DNA from: Siderastrea radians
Lineage: Eukaryota > Cnidaria > Anthozoa > Scleractinia > Rhizangiidae
Direction: 5' to 3'
Assembly (NCBI GenBank): GCA_964017195.1
Contig: OZ024896.1
Span: forward strand, 2,552,487-2,616,486
DNA: 64,000 bases
Below are positions 1 through 8,368 of the stretch, one piece after another. Both the position numbers and the translations under genes were made by a program. The notes under the pieces were generated by a model, which saw only the letters and a list, made by a program, of their open reading frames with translations, did no database searches and was not told the DNA's origin. How positions within the stretch are numbered: the first letter of the stretch is position 1; each line of letters begins with the position of its first letter.

Positions 1-5
1 CGCAG

Positions 6-800
6 TTAACATAGATGAAACCGTAGTTTCACATCGCCTTCCATCAATCGGCCAGCCAGAGCCACTCCATTCAAAAACAGGTTCGGACCATTGAAATGAA
101 ATTTCATCTTGATTTCTATGCCAGGCACCAACAGTTTGCCGGTGTGAAAGACTTCCAAGTGTGGGGTAAACACCAGACTGTGGGTAAGACCTCCAGCATA
201 CTTCCCCACTTCAGCTACCATGGCGGCCAAGGCCCCTTTGTGATTGGCACTGAGAGCGTTATAGGCGGCATTAGGTGTGCCATAGTCTGTGTTGGTGGCG
301 GTCCATTGGGGTGGGGAATCCACTTGATTGAACCATCCTTGGGGTCCTAACACGGTCTTGCCATCTTCTCGGTCATAATTCAACAAGGTTTCCAGGTAAG
401 CCTTGTAATGATAGGTGTCGGATTGAGGACTGATCAACGTGCCATTCAACTGCAAGTCAATTTGTTTGATGATGGAATGGGCCAAATTATTGACGGGCCA
501 CAATTTCTGATTGGCCACCAAGTTATCGTTCGTACTCTTTTGCAATCTCAATTCCATGGTAAAGTAACTGCGTCCCAAGTCCACAAAATCGTCCAACCCC
601 GGAATGATGAATTCCATGGGATTGATACCCGTGGTGGTGGGTTGGATGATGACCATGCGATAGGCATTGATGCTAATGTCGGTCGGTGGCACCTTGAAAA
701 TCCGTAACGCGGGGTTCACGGTCCCTTCGGAACGCGGGTGAGCGGGGGCAGCCCCTTCAGAGTAGGTAGGGGTTGCCACGCGTGACATCACATTCGGCAT
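6..800 (-). CDS. Capsid-like protein (F54H12.2-like, putative double-jelly-roll MCP), possibly truncated
   Basis: A 264-residue protein with an N-terminal Pro/Ala-rich leader. The central segment reads LNGTLISPQSDTYHYKAYLE (about residues 118-137) and the C-terminal part has an HTGKLLVPG run. This pattern is typical of the F54H12.2-like family found in Polinton-like elements and thought to be a major capsid protein; that assignment is from family knowledge. Relatives I recall are clearly longer, so the TAA at 6-8 may be a premature stop, with the rest lying left of the window. The ATG at 800 is preceded on the minus strand by ACG repeats and a TATAAAAA box near 862. The next gene stops 3 nt upstream of this start codon. 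Confidence 0.7.
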   Translation of the reverse strand: MPNVMSRVATPTYSEGAAPAHPRSEGTVNPALRIFKVPPTDISINAYRMVIIQPTTTGINPMEFIIPGLDDFVDLGRSYFTMELRLQKSTNDNLVANQKLWPVNNLAHSIIKQIDLQLNGTLISPQSDTYHYKAYLETLLNYDREDGKTVLGPQGWFNQVDSPPQWTATNTDYGTPNAAYNALSANHKGALAAMVAEVGKYAGGLTHSLVFTPHLEVFHTGKLLVPGIEIKMKFHFNGPNLFLNGVALAGRLMEGDVKLRFHLC

Positions 801-802
801 GG

Positions 803-1045
803 TTAACGTCGTCGTCGTCGTCGTCGAGTAGTGGTACCCCGTCGTCGTCGTGAGGGGTTTTTATAGCGTCGTCGTCGTCGTGCCAAGCGTTGTCTCAAAT
901 CAAACCCGGGTACTCTCATCACCTCGGGACTCAACCAGCCACCACGTTGTCGTCGCATGAGTTTCCAAAAAGGAAACAGACCTCCCCATTGAGACAAACC
1001 TCGATCACTACGAATCCGTCGAGGTCGGGAATGCACGGGTTCCAT
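803..1045 (-). CDS. Small Arg-rich protein, putative viral core protein
   Basis: An 80-residue ORF (ATG at 1045) lies between the capsid-like gene and the 117-residue basic gene, separated by only a few bases on each side. It contains an RRQRGGW stretch, and its C-terminal third is dominated by arginine clusters. The terminal arginines are encoded by the same triplet repeat that surrounds the capsid gene's TATA box. Coding potential here may therefore partly reflect promoter DNA. Composition and position fit a DNA-condensing core protein, but I recognise no family. Confidence 0.4.
   Translation of the reverse strand: MEPVHSRPRRIRSDRGLSQWGGLFPFWKLMRRQRGGWLSPEVMRVPGFDLRQRLARRRRRYKNPSRRRRGTTTRRRRRRR
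855..870 (-). promoter_or_regulatory. TATA box within ACG-triplet repeats, upstream of the capsid-like gene
   Basis: On the minus strand a GCTATAAAAACCCC segment sits about 60 nt upstream of the ATG at 800. It is flanked on both sides by runs of ACG triplets (plus-strand CGTCGT between 808 and 885). The same TATAAAAA core occurs upstream of the genes starting at 1400 and 6175, so it looks like a shared viral promoter element. Confidence 0.55.
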
Positions 1046-1046
1046 T

Positions 1047-1400
1047 TTACACTCCAAAAATATCTCGCGCACGTTTGGTTTGTTTGGGAAACAAAGCACT
1101 GGCCACACACACGGCTTCTTTCACGTTCTTATTGCTCAAAGCTTTCTTGGCTCGTTTGGTGATTTCTTTTTTGATGACTTGTTCGGCTTTGCGTTTGACA
1201 CCTCGTGTGAAGCCTGTTTCCAATCCTCTCTTTATTTTACTAGGCAGTTTTAAAGGATTTCGCGTCCTTTTAAGGCCTTGGAAACCCCCACGCAAGAGAT
1301 CCGTCATCAACCCTTTGCCATGTTGATCATACCACTCGTCTGTCCGAAATCGTGTCAAACTTCCCCCACGCATCGTGCTGTAGTCTTCACGCGTTACCAA
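1047..1400 (-). CDS. Basic protein of 117 residues, putative virion core or minor capsid protein
   Basis: Lysine- and arginine-rich, with MRGG near residue 10 and LLRGGFQGLKR around residues 35-45. A KRKAEQVIKKEITKRAKKA helix-like basic segment follows at about residues 69-87. GG-containing sites of this type are typical substrates of the adenovirus-type protease encoded by Polinton relatives (family knowledge). On the minus strand a GGTATAAAAAGAGACG promoter lies about 40 nt upstream of the ATG. A role in genome packaging is inferred from composition and neighbours only. Confidence 0.5.
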   Translation of the reverse strand: MVTREDYSTMRGGSLTRFRTDEWYDQHGKGLMTDLLRGGFQGLKRTRNPLKLPSKIKRGLETGFTRGVKRKAEQVIKKEITKRAKKALSNKNVKEAVCVASALFPKQTKRARDIFGV

Positions 1401-1431
1401 GGATCACGTTTTGTTTTTGTCACAGGACTCG

Positions 1432-1447
1432 TCTCTTTTTATACCGT
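1432..1447 (-). promoter_or_regulatory. TATA box for the 117-residue basic gene
   Basis: The minus strand reads GACGGTATAAAAAGAGACG about 40 nt upstream of the ATG at 1400. It has the same TATAAAAA core and nearby ACG triplets as the capsid-like gene. Confidence 0.5.
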
Positions 1448-1635
1448 CATCGTCTTCTTTTCCGAAAAGCTGCTTCCAACCCTTTTTTGGCACCGTAACT
1501 CGCCGCACCACCCGCTGCGCCCAACGCCACGGCTTTCCCTCCAGCGATCAAGGCTGGAATAAGCGCAGCAAGTGGCAATAAACCCCCTCGTTGCCTTCTT
1601 CTTCGTCTCCTTCGACGCACTCTTGTCTTGGGCAT
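1447..1635 (-). CDS. pX/mu-like small core protein
   Basis: 62 residues from the ATG at 1635; a start 10 codons further up is possible but less typical. The layout is an N-terminal Arg8 block, then RQRGGLLPLAALIPALIAGG, then an Ala/Gly-rich hydrophobic helix and a basic tail FRKRRR. An Arg-rich part followed by RGG-(I/L)LP and an Ala/Gly/Ile-rich segment is the hallmark of the adenovirus core protein X (mu) and its adintovirus/Polinton counterparts, where the RGG site is processed by the viral protease. The gene lies just downstream of the minor-capsid-like pair. Confidence 0.6.
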   Translation of the reverse strand: MPKTRVRRRRRRRRQRGGLLPLAALIPALIAGGKAVALGAAGGAASYGAKKGLEAAFRKRRR

Positions 1636-1677
1636 CTTTGTTGTGATTGGACACTCCCTTGTCAAGACCTCCCTTAT

Positions 1678-2717
1678 TCATGTCTTTTTGAAGTGCAACG
1701 TGACAATGGTATGGCCTTCACCAAACTTGACCAAGTCTCCTCCGGTACCAATCGTTTCAGCCACTTGAACGTGAATAATTTCCACCACCTCGTTACGAAG
1801 AGACATGTATTGAATGTGCAACGGTTCAAAGTACAGGGTGCCCCGTCCTTGCCGCTTGTATTGGATTTCACGCAACAAATCGGTCACGCGATTGCCCACC
1901 ATCATACTGCCTGCCACGTCGGAGTACACGTGCAACGATCGTGTGGGTTCACCCACCACCGCACGAAACGCCACATTCAAGTTCGTGAAACGCCACCCAC
2001 AACTCATACTCAATCGTAAATAATCCGGCATAAACGAACGCACCATCCAAAAGACCGGGTTGCTCTGATCGTCGTTCACATCGTTCCAATCGTTGTCAAC
2101 GGGTTTTGTCATGTTGGGGATTTGATCCCCCATGAATTCTTGCTGTAAGTTAGGACCCAAAATCAACCCAGTGCTAATTTTACGTAACCATCCCATCTTG
2201 AGAGCCAACTTGGTGTAGATGTACAGGGCTGGCGTGTCAGTTTTGCAATGGCAGACATTCGTGTTGTCAATGAGCAGATCCTCGCCTTCCCAACGAAACT
2301 TGACGTACATGTGTTTGCCTTGATCGTTGACAAACCGCCCACCTTGAATCGCCGTTTCCTTGCGTCTTTGTTCCAAGTGAGCAATGGCGGCTTTCATGAA
2401 ACTCACGCCATCCACCACCCAATCCAAATCTTTCACGTCATTGATGAGGGTTCGCGCGCTGTCATTTCGCGAGACCATTTCCCCGTCTTTTCCACCCGGT
2501 TTGGGTCCCAGGACGTCGAGATGATGTACCCATCTTTTTTCACCAACTCGTACAAATTGACGCAAGCATCCGGTAAGGAAATGGCACTCAACCCCACTTG
2601 CCATCCACCTCCCGTGAGCTGTAACGGTTGAGGTAAACGAATCTTGAAGGAATTAGCTTGGTTGTTGGGAAATTCACGTCGGTTGGCATGACTGGGTAAC
2701 GTCACGTAGAACGACAT
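1678..2717 (-). pseudogene. Minor capsid (penton-like) gene, copy 1, frameshifted
   Basis: Two overlapping frames make up one gene. An N-terminal frame (2717 to about 2480) starts MSFYVTLPSHANRREFPNN and a second frame continues to 1678. A single-base frame change near 2460-2490 separates them. The C-terminus ends with EGHTIVTLHFKK, a pattern seen at the end of Polinton proteins regarded as penton-like or minor capsid proteins. A nearly parallel second copy lies immediately upstream. On the minus strand TTTAAAAGGG lies upstream of the start. The frameshift could be a sequencing error, but copy 2 is also broken. Confidence 0.65.
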
Positions 2718-2732
2718 TTTCTGTCTTCTTCT

Positions 2733-3773
2733 TCACACCACGACCTCCCTTTTAAAGTGGAGGGTTAGGAGGGTATGTCCTTCGCCAAATTGCGCCAGAT
2801 CCCCATTGGTTTCGGCCACCTGGGTTTCCACGATTTCCACCACTTCATTGCGTACCGGGACATATTGAATATGTCGAGGTTCAAAGTGAGTGGTATTTTG
2901 AGGCTGGTACTTGATTGCTCGTAAGAGATCTGTGATGCGACCCCCTACCATACTGCTGGTCCCTACATCACAATACACGTGCAAAGGACGCGTGGAGGGA
3001 AATTCCCACGAGGGACGAAAGGTGTTGTTGACATTCACAAACCGCCAATTACATGACATACTCAACACCATATAATCCCCATCCACTTTCCAAAAGGCGG
3101 GCTTGTTGCTGCCATCCAGGACATCGGACGGGGTGGGAATGGAGTCCGAATGAAATTCTTGTAATATATTGGGACCCAATCGATACACGCCCGTCGACAC
3201 TTGCTCAATCTATCCCATTTTCAGGGCCAAGGTTTTGCCCCATAACACGCGTGCCACTTGAACTTTGTAATCCACATTGACGGTATTCAACAGCAAATCC
3301 CCTTCTGAGGTCCATTCAAAGGTCGGGTACAATTTCACGCCATTGTCCTCTGCCCATTTGTTGAGGGGTTGGGTTTGTTTCGCACGGCTTTGCTCGTAAC
3401 GGTACACCAGTTGATGAAAACAGTGCGATCCCGTCGACGAGGACAATTGCTCACTCATATCTCGTCCGTAGACAAAGAGTTCGCGACGTTCATGCCACCA
3501 GCGATCGTTCCCTTGATCGTCTTTGGAATACACCCGTTCGTGCCATCGTACGTACAACAGAGGATGGGAATCGCCCACTCCTCCTTCTTCCGCTACCACT
3601 GGAATGGTGGGTAAGGATAAACTCACCATGCCCACCATCCATCCTCGTCCCATAAATCGGATGGGTTTAGGCAATCGGTTTCTGAAATGATGACTCTTGT
3701 TCCCAGGAAACTCTTTGGTACTAGCATGACTCATCAACGTCACGTAAAACGAAGAGTTGGGCACCAACGTCAT
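2733..3773 (-). pseudogene. Minor capsid (penton-like) gene, copy 2, nonsense mutation
   Basis: Begins MTLVPNSSFYVTLMSHAS at 3773 and stays in one frame to 2733 except for a TAG at 3210-3212. Copy 1 has TGG (Trp, in LALKMGW) at the equivalent place, so this is a single-base Trp-to-stop change. The C-terminus again matches the GEGHTLLTLHFKR pattern. Copies 1 and 2 align end to end, with 15 nt between them, showing a tandem duplication of a virion gene. Stop readthrough is possible but less likely than simple inactivation. Confidence 0.65.
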
Positions 3774-3774
3774 T

Positions 3775-4926
3775 TTAGTCGCGTCGTCGTCTTTTGGGTG
3801 GGCTTGTCTCTTTCTTTTTCTGGGGTGGCTTGGGTGGGCTTGTCTCTTTCCTCTTGGGTGGTTGGAGAGACGTCACGTCTTGACTAGCAAACCAACTATT
3901 GTACTTGTCTGGCCACCCTTTCCACTTGACCAACCAACGATCTTTTTGTCGCTTAAGTACCTTTTCGATGCGAAACACCTCGGACACATGGACGTTTTGT
4001 AAATCCTCCTCATAAAACGTGCCTTGGACGGGGGTATCATCCCATTCGTGAATCTTATACGTGGGCACGGGTCCTGGGACCACACGGTGCACGACAAACA
4101 CTTGTTCGGCCCAACCAGGTAAATAGCCTTTGGCAAACGTACGATGAATCTTATTGAGACGTACACGATCTCCAACTTTGAATTTGGGGTTTTTCTTGCC
4201 TTTCAACCGTTGGCCGTACAATCGTTTCCACACAGCTTCTTCGTTGTCCCACGTCACGTGTTGAGGGGCCATGCCAATACTTCGATGACGTGTGGCATTA
4301 TACCCTTGCACCAACTCGGGTAAGACATCGTCAAGTTTCAAGGTGTTGGCAGCGGTAAAATAACGGTACAAACGTTCTTTCAAGGTCCGGTTAAATCGTT
4401 CCACTACACTGGCTTTAGCATCCCCTTCGGTGGAAAAATATTGAATGCCTTGCTCGTCGAGCCATCGTTGAAAGGTCCGGTTATAAAATTCTTTCCCTCG
4501 ATCCGTTTGCAATCGATTGGGTTGACGTCGTTGTTTCAAAATCTTCTCAAAGGCATGGACCAACGCCACCCCGGTTTTGTCTTTCAACGGTTGTACCCAC
4601 GCGTACTTGGACAACACATCCAACCCCGTCAGTAAATATCGTATGCCCCGATTATACTTGGACAACGGTTGCACTTCCACTAAATCTGCCACCCATTGAT
4701 CATCTAAACCTCCTACGATCACGGGTACGGTGGGAAAACGACGACGTCGCGGTTTATGTAAAGTATAGGCCAAATCCCGTTCCAAGACCCATTGGGCTTT
4801 TTTCAAGGGGAGACGATGGGCTTTGGCAAACCGTTGCACACCTCCTAAACTGCCGGGGGTTCGAGGATCGTGGTCACGATTCAACCATTGTTGGGACACA
4901 TCGACCTTTTTCTTTCGAGGGGCCAT
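3775..4926 (-). CDS. Retroviral-type (rve) integrase with C-terminal chromodomain
   Basis: An intact 383-residue protein. The RNase-H-fold core shows the acidic triad: D81 in QWVADLVEV, D142 in LQTDRGKEF and E176 in ASVVERFNRT. Around residues 300-345 there is a chromodomain with RIEKVLKRQKDRWLVKWKGW, followed by a Pro/Lys-rich tail. This architecture is characteristic of Polinton integrases and of chromoviral Gypsy elements. The capsid and core neighbours favour Polinton. It would insert the element's DNA, and the chromodomain could steer insertion to marked chromatin. Its start overlaps the next gene upstream by 46 nt. Confidence 0.9.
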   Translation of the reverse strand: MAPRKKKVDVSQQWLNRDHDPRTPGSLGGVQRFAKAHRLPLKKAQWVLERDLAYTLHKPRRRRFPTVPVIVGGLDDQWVADLVEVQPLSKYNRGIRYLLTGLDVLSKYAWVQPLKDKTGVALVHAFEKILKQRRQPNRLQTDRGKEFYNRTFQRWLDEQGIQYFSTEGDAKASVVERFNRTLKERLYRYFTAANTLKLDDVLPELVQGYNATRHRSIGMAPQHVTWDNEEAVWKRLYGQRLKGKKNPKFKVGDRVRLNKIHRTFAKGYLPGWAEQVFVVHRVVPGPVPTYKIHEWDDTPVQGTFYEEDLQNVHVSEVFRIEKVLKRQKDRWLVKWKGWPDKYNSWFASQDVTSLQPPKRKETSPPKPPQKKKETSPPKRRRRD

Positions 4927-5237
4927 ACTTTCTGGCCTTCATCCCATAAGGTCGGTATGGTGGGGACAGTGTCGGGATGTGCCTTTTGAATGATTCGATA
5001 CCATCGCCACGCGTAAGGATGGGCTTTTAACCATAAGACAAACACCACCCATCGATACAAGTTGCGGTTCACGTGGGTTTCTTCAAAGAGGTGGAGAGGA
5101 TGCGTGACCTCGGGACAAGGGGGTATGGGGATTTTGGCACCGGGTTGGTGATCATATAACACTTGGCAAAGGGTTTGATGGCATTGCCATTGCACCAGGG
5201 ACAAGAGACCCCCATAACACATCCGCACAGACTCCAT
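4881..5237 (-). CDS. Unknown Polinton-associated protein, 118 residues
   Basis: Rich in Trp, His and Cys, with paired cysteines and histidines but no recognised finger. It overlaps the start of the integrase gene by 46 nt in another frame, which suggests an authentic compact viral gene rather than chance. The ATG at 5237 follows an AT-rich intergenic stretch of about 35 nt that also holds possible poly(A) signals for the gene upstream. I do not recognise a family. Confidence 0.5.
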   Translation of the reverse strand: MESVRMCYGGLLSLVQWQCHQTLCQVLYDHQPGAKIPIPPCPEVTHPLHLFEETHVNRNLYRWVVFVLWLKAHPYAWRWYRIIQKAHPDTVPTIPTLWDEGQKVWPLERKRSMCPNNG

Positions 5238-5272
5238 GGTTACACACTAAATAAAAAAATTTATTCGTTCTC

Positions 5273-5758
5273 TTATTTAAAAAGACCTAGACGTCCACAA
5301 GTGATTGTCTCTAGACCTTTCTGCCAGTTCTCAACACTGTCACTGTACTTGGGGGGCGGTGGAGCCGGGGCTACCATCATTTCTTGACGGTTCTTGAGAT
5401 CTTGAATTTCTCGCAACAATTGTTTCTCATAGTCTGTCAGGGACCGTTCTCGTTCCACATCCTCTTTCCTTCTGACTTGAGGTGGAGGAGCTGGGATGTC
5501 ATAGCCCCTCTTGGGATACCCTTGAGCATCACGGCTGGGTAAAAGCGGTTCAGCGAGTGGATCGGCTTTTTTGGGGGGATGGTCATGAAACCAACTCCAG
5601 TACTTGGGACCCAAGGGTTGATCGGCCCACCGGAAGAAGCCACACTTTTTCTTGGAACAGGTCACATACAATCGATCGGGGTTCTGGGTAGAATGACTTT
5701 GTTGAAGCGTGGCGGGTTCACGGCAAAAGCATTGCAAACAACGCCACATGTCCAACAC
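5273..5758 (-). CDS. GRF-type zinc-finger protein with coiled coil
   Basis: 161 residues. The N-terminal region has CLQCFC, then RLYVTCSKKKCGFFRWAD at about residues 29-46. This is the GRF zinc-finger pattern (a Cys/His cluster followed by C-x4-C-x-FF-x-W), found in nucleases, topoisomerases and NEIL3, where it binds single-stranded DNA. A Glu/Arg-rich likely coiled-coil segment lies near residues 100-130, followed by a Pro-rich tail. The next gene upstream encodes a shorter related finger. A role in viral DNA replication or repair is inferred. Confidence 0.6.
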   Translation of the reverse strand: MLDMWRCLQCFCREPATLQQSHSTQNPDRLYVTCSKKKCGFFRWADQPLGPKYWSWFHDHPPKKADPLAEPLLPSRDAQGYPKRGYDIPAPPPQVRRKEDVERERSLTDYEKQLLREIQDLKNRQEMMVAPAPPPPKYSDSVENWQKGLETITCGRLGLFK

Positions 5759-5776
5759 TTCTGAATGAGGTTGACT

Positions 5777-6175
5777 TTACACGGCTTTCATATACTCCAG
5801 GGCTTGATCTTGTCCACAAAACAGCAAACACGGTTGCATGGGACATTTCACATACTTCCATCCCTTTTGAGATTGACGGGCCTCCAAACGCACATCATGG
5901 CAAGGGCATACCATATAGTCCACCGAACTGGGAAGAATGAGGTCTTGGGCTTTGTCATACACGGTCGTCAATGTGAATTGAGGTGATGGTGGTGGTGGAG
6001 GTGTAGATTGCTCCACCATGTCATTCAATTCTTTCATCATGTCTTCCACCGCAGCTCGGGTGTCTTCCACGACCTCGCGCACCACAGGATCACAGTCCAC
6101 ATTCTCTTTCTCCTTCTTTTTCTTCCCCGCCGGGTGTACCCTTTGGGACGATTTTCTCTTCCGATCGACGGACAT
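5777..6175 (-). CDS. GRF-like Cys-finger protein with basic N-terminus
   Basis: 132 residues from the ATG at 6175 (MSVDRKRKSSQ). An upstream in-frame ATG is rejected because it lies at the TATA box. A Lys-rich nuclear-localisation-like stretch (GKKKKEKE) is followed by an acidic helical segment and Pro6. The C-terminal finger has CPCHDV, then KYVKCPMQPCLLFCG. This resembles the GRF finger of the neighbouring 161-residue protein, though the aromatic-Trp end is altered. The two adjacent genes may be an old duplication. Confidence 0.55.
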   Translation of the reverse strand: MSVDRKRKSSQRVHPAGKKKKEKENVDCDPVVREVVEDTRAAVEDMMKELNDMVEQSTPPPPPSPQFTLTTVYDKAQDLILPSSVDYMVCPCHDVRLEARQSQKGWKYVKCPMQPCLLFCGQDQALEYMKAV

Positions 6176-6179
6176 CGTG

Positions 6180-6431
6180 CTCAAGGTTATTTTTTCACCC
6201 ACCCCATGCCTTTTTATACCCATGACCCTTGCATCTCATTGGCCAGCTTATTCAATACATATAAGGTCCTCTCATCTTCCCATTGGTCAGCTTTTGCCTA
6301 TCCAAATAAGGACCTCTTGTCTTCCCATTGGTCAGCTTTTCCCTATCCATAGTTAGTCCTCTCGTCTTCCCATTGGTATGTTGTCCCTATTTAAGACGGT
6401 CCCTTGGTCCCTGAGTCGTCATTCTCAAAGC
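6180..6431. promoter_or_regulatory. Divergent promoter with four tandem CCAAT boxes
   Basis: Lies between the minus-strand gene starting at 6175 and the plus-strand gene starting at 6432. Four imperfect repeats of about 45 bp each carry the ATTGG core (inverted CCAAT), near 6239, 6282, 6328 and 6372, in a CTTCCCATTGGTCAGCTTTT context. A TATAAAAA on the minus strand (6212-6219) serves the left gene, and TATTTAAG at 6389-6395 serves the right one. CCAAT boxes are NF-Y sites, so this looks built for host RNA polymerase II. Confidence 0.65.
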
Positions 6432-7127
6432 ATGCCCCCCAAAATCGACATGATCGGAGAACAAGATCTCGATGCCTTGGAACTCCAGGTTGGCTATGGC
6501 CATGTGGTGTACACCGGGGGAGCCAGAGGCACTGACGAACTCGTCGAACAAATGGCCAAACAGTTTGGGATGCAAGTAGAAGTCCTAGTCCCCCCGAACC
6601 GTCCTCGAGCTACCTTTATCACCCCTTCCACCGTGGAAGTCTTCATGCTGGCCAATCCACATCTTCACCAGGCGGCTGAGAAACTAGGGAAATGAATGCC
6701 CAGTCATTTTTACACCCTGCAATTGCTGCAACGCAATTATCAAATTGCCAAAAAAGCAAATACGATCTATGCGTTTGGCATCTTGGAACAGGATCATAAA
6801 CGCGTGAAAGGAGGCACCGGTTAGACCGTGCAATTGGCCATGGATCAAGGCAAACCCGTCTACCTCTTTGATATACCCACTCAATCATGGTACCGCTCGG
6901 ACCATTACTACCAAGTCAACGAGAATGCCGCCACCCTGGTCACTGGCAGTCAATTTGTCCCTTGGGGCCCCAAAAAGCCGACCCTTCATCAGAGCAGTGC
7001 TATCGTGGGATCCCGTGATGTGGACGACAAAACCCGAGCCGAAATTCAAGCCTTATTCAATCGCACGTTCTGTCTACCCGAGAACATTGATCAATTACGC
7101 CTGGAGCTCGAAGACTTTCATTTGTAA
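6432..7127 (+). pseudogene. SLOG-family (DUF2493/DprA-like) Rossmann protein with two in-frame stops
   Basis: A single frame from the ATG at 6432 to the TAA at 7125 is interrupted by TGA (6693-6695) and TAG (6822-6824). The N-terminal half has VVYTGGARGTDELVEQMAK, the glycine-rich nucleotide-binding loop of SLOG/YspA proteins. The second half has a YAFG strand and KGGTG, then stop, then TVQLAMDQGKPVYLFD. Relatives usually have Trp after GGTG, so the TAG is probably a TGG-to-TAG change. SLOG proteins bind nucleotides or nucleotide-derived ligands and are known from DprA, LOG enzymes and prokaryotic conflict systems. A TTG start at 6378 is rejected because the TATA-like box follows it. Confidence 0.7.
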
Positions 7128-7381
7128 TTTTTAGTTTTTTACTTTTTGAATGGACCATAGCTTTTCTTTTCATTTTTTCAGTTTTTATTTTTCAAACTGT
7201 ACATAGCTTTTTCGATTTTTTAGTTTTTATTTTTTCAATTTTTTAGTTTTTTCCAATTGTAAACTTTTTTTAATTAAAAATAAAAAAGATCACAACACTG
7301 AGTTTGCACTATGGTCATAAATAATGTCTCTTGACTCACAGAAGCCTTGACTCACAATAAAAAAAACAAAATGTTCAAAGT
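7128..7381. terminator. AT-rich convergent 3' region
   Basis: An A/T-homopolymer-rich spacer between the plus-strand SLOG gene and the minus-strand gene ending at 7382. It has repeated TTTTTAG stretches and AATAAA-like words on both strands (for example near 7360), fitting polyadenylation of two converging transcripts. I see no gene in it. Confidence 0.4.
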
Positions 7382-7917
7382 TCAAAGAAATAAAACACGT
7401 CGCACTTGGTTTGCCCGCTCCCGTCTTCTCTCCCGCTCCTCCCGCCGCCGCTGCTCTCGTACCCACTCCATGTCACCAAAATAAACACGAATTCTTTGCC
7501 ATTGGCGGCCCGCATGCACATTTGGCAAATGATTGGCCAGATCATTGTCCATTTCATGGAAATGGTCGAGGGTCATGGGCCACCGACGTTCAAAGTTCGA
7601 CCAAATGCGGTGCTGGTCCACCCAAGGAATAATCCTCCGAACCAGGGTGCCCAGCAAGGCTTCCACGATCTCGGGATGTGGTCGGCCCTCACGCTCGCCA
7701 TTCTCTGTCCACACCATGCACCGCAAAAACAACTCGAAAAATGCCCCACGCGCTGCCGGGTTAAAGGACGCCAGGTTTGTTCTCCCCTTTCATTCATCTC
7801 TCTCGTCTGACGTTCCACCGCCGTGCGCTCGGGTCGCACCCTCCTTCGCAACACCTCTTCACCTCCAACGTTCACAGCACTGGCTAAGGAGCCCAAGGGC
7901 TTTCTTGATTGAACCAT
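7382..7917 (-). pseudogene. Unknown viral protein, frameshifted
   Basis: Two overlapping frames on the minus strand (ATG at 7917; second frame open to 7382) look like one gene with a frame change at about 7735-7770. The downstream frame is rich in Trp and Arg and ends in a highly charged REERERRRERANQ helix. Its GC content and codon use match the rest of element A. A TATA box on the minus strand near 7996 (GGGTATATAGG) lies about 80 nt upstream. I recognise no family. Confidence 0.4.
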
Positions 7918-8171
7918 TTTTTCTTTTCCTCAACTAACATAAGTCACTCAGGACGAACTCAACGCTAGGAGTGACGTCCTGGGGCCTCGCTTGACCTATA
8001 TACCCTCATCCACGCAATGCATCATGGGCTATCTAAGGAGGGGGGAGGGGGTCCCCCACCCCTTCCCTCCCAAAGCATCATGGGTCTTCCCTCTCATTGG
8101 TTCCTTACCCTCTCACGTGACCCCATTGTTTCTCTATAAAAAACCACCGTCCCATTCCATGTTTCACACTC
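7918..8171. promoter_or_regulatory. Second divergent promoter of element A
   Basis: Separates the minus-strand gene at 7917 from the plus-strand ORF at 8172. It contains TATATA near 7996 (minus), an inverted CCAAT core (CATTGG, about 8096), an E-box-like CACGTG (8114-8119) and CTCTATAAAAAACC (about 8132-8145) some 30 nt before the plus ATG. Two GACGTC-like palindromes lie near 7972. The composition resembles the central promoter. Confidence 0.5.
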
Positions 8172-8368
8172 ATGGATGATCCAGAGATTAGTCCAGAAGC
8201 CCAACAAGTGATTGATCGTCTACGAGCCTTGTTGAGTCAACTCGAAAAAGATTTGGAGGAGATCCGCTTCAAAGCTTCTTATTTGAACTGCTTCGCCTTC
8301 ACAGTGACAAACACCTCAGTCGTAACGAATTGTGTTTATTAACCTTGAAAAACTTCTACCAGTGGTGA
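8172..8368 (+). pseudogene. Small helical protein, copy 1, frameshifted
   Basis: Starts MDDPEISPEAQQVIDRLR about 30 nt after a TATA box. This frame closes at 8342, but another frame between about 8262 and 8368 ends in a segment that parallels the C-terminus of the next ORF (FELLRLHSDKHLSRNELCLL against its QELCRLRLEGI and EFQLL). The two ORFs are therefore tandem paralogues and this copy has a frame change near 8260. The TGA at 8366-8368 abuts the next ATG. Confidence 0.45.

Noticed and set aside
2460..2490. Programmed frameshift in the minor-capsid-like gene
   Set aside because: No clear slippery heptamer or downstream stem was seen, and the duplicate gene needs no shift there; decay is simpler.
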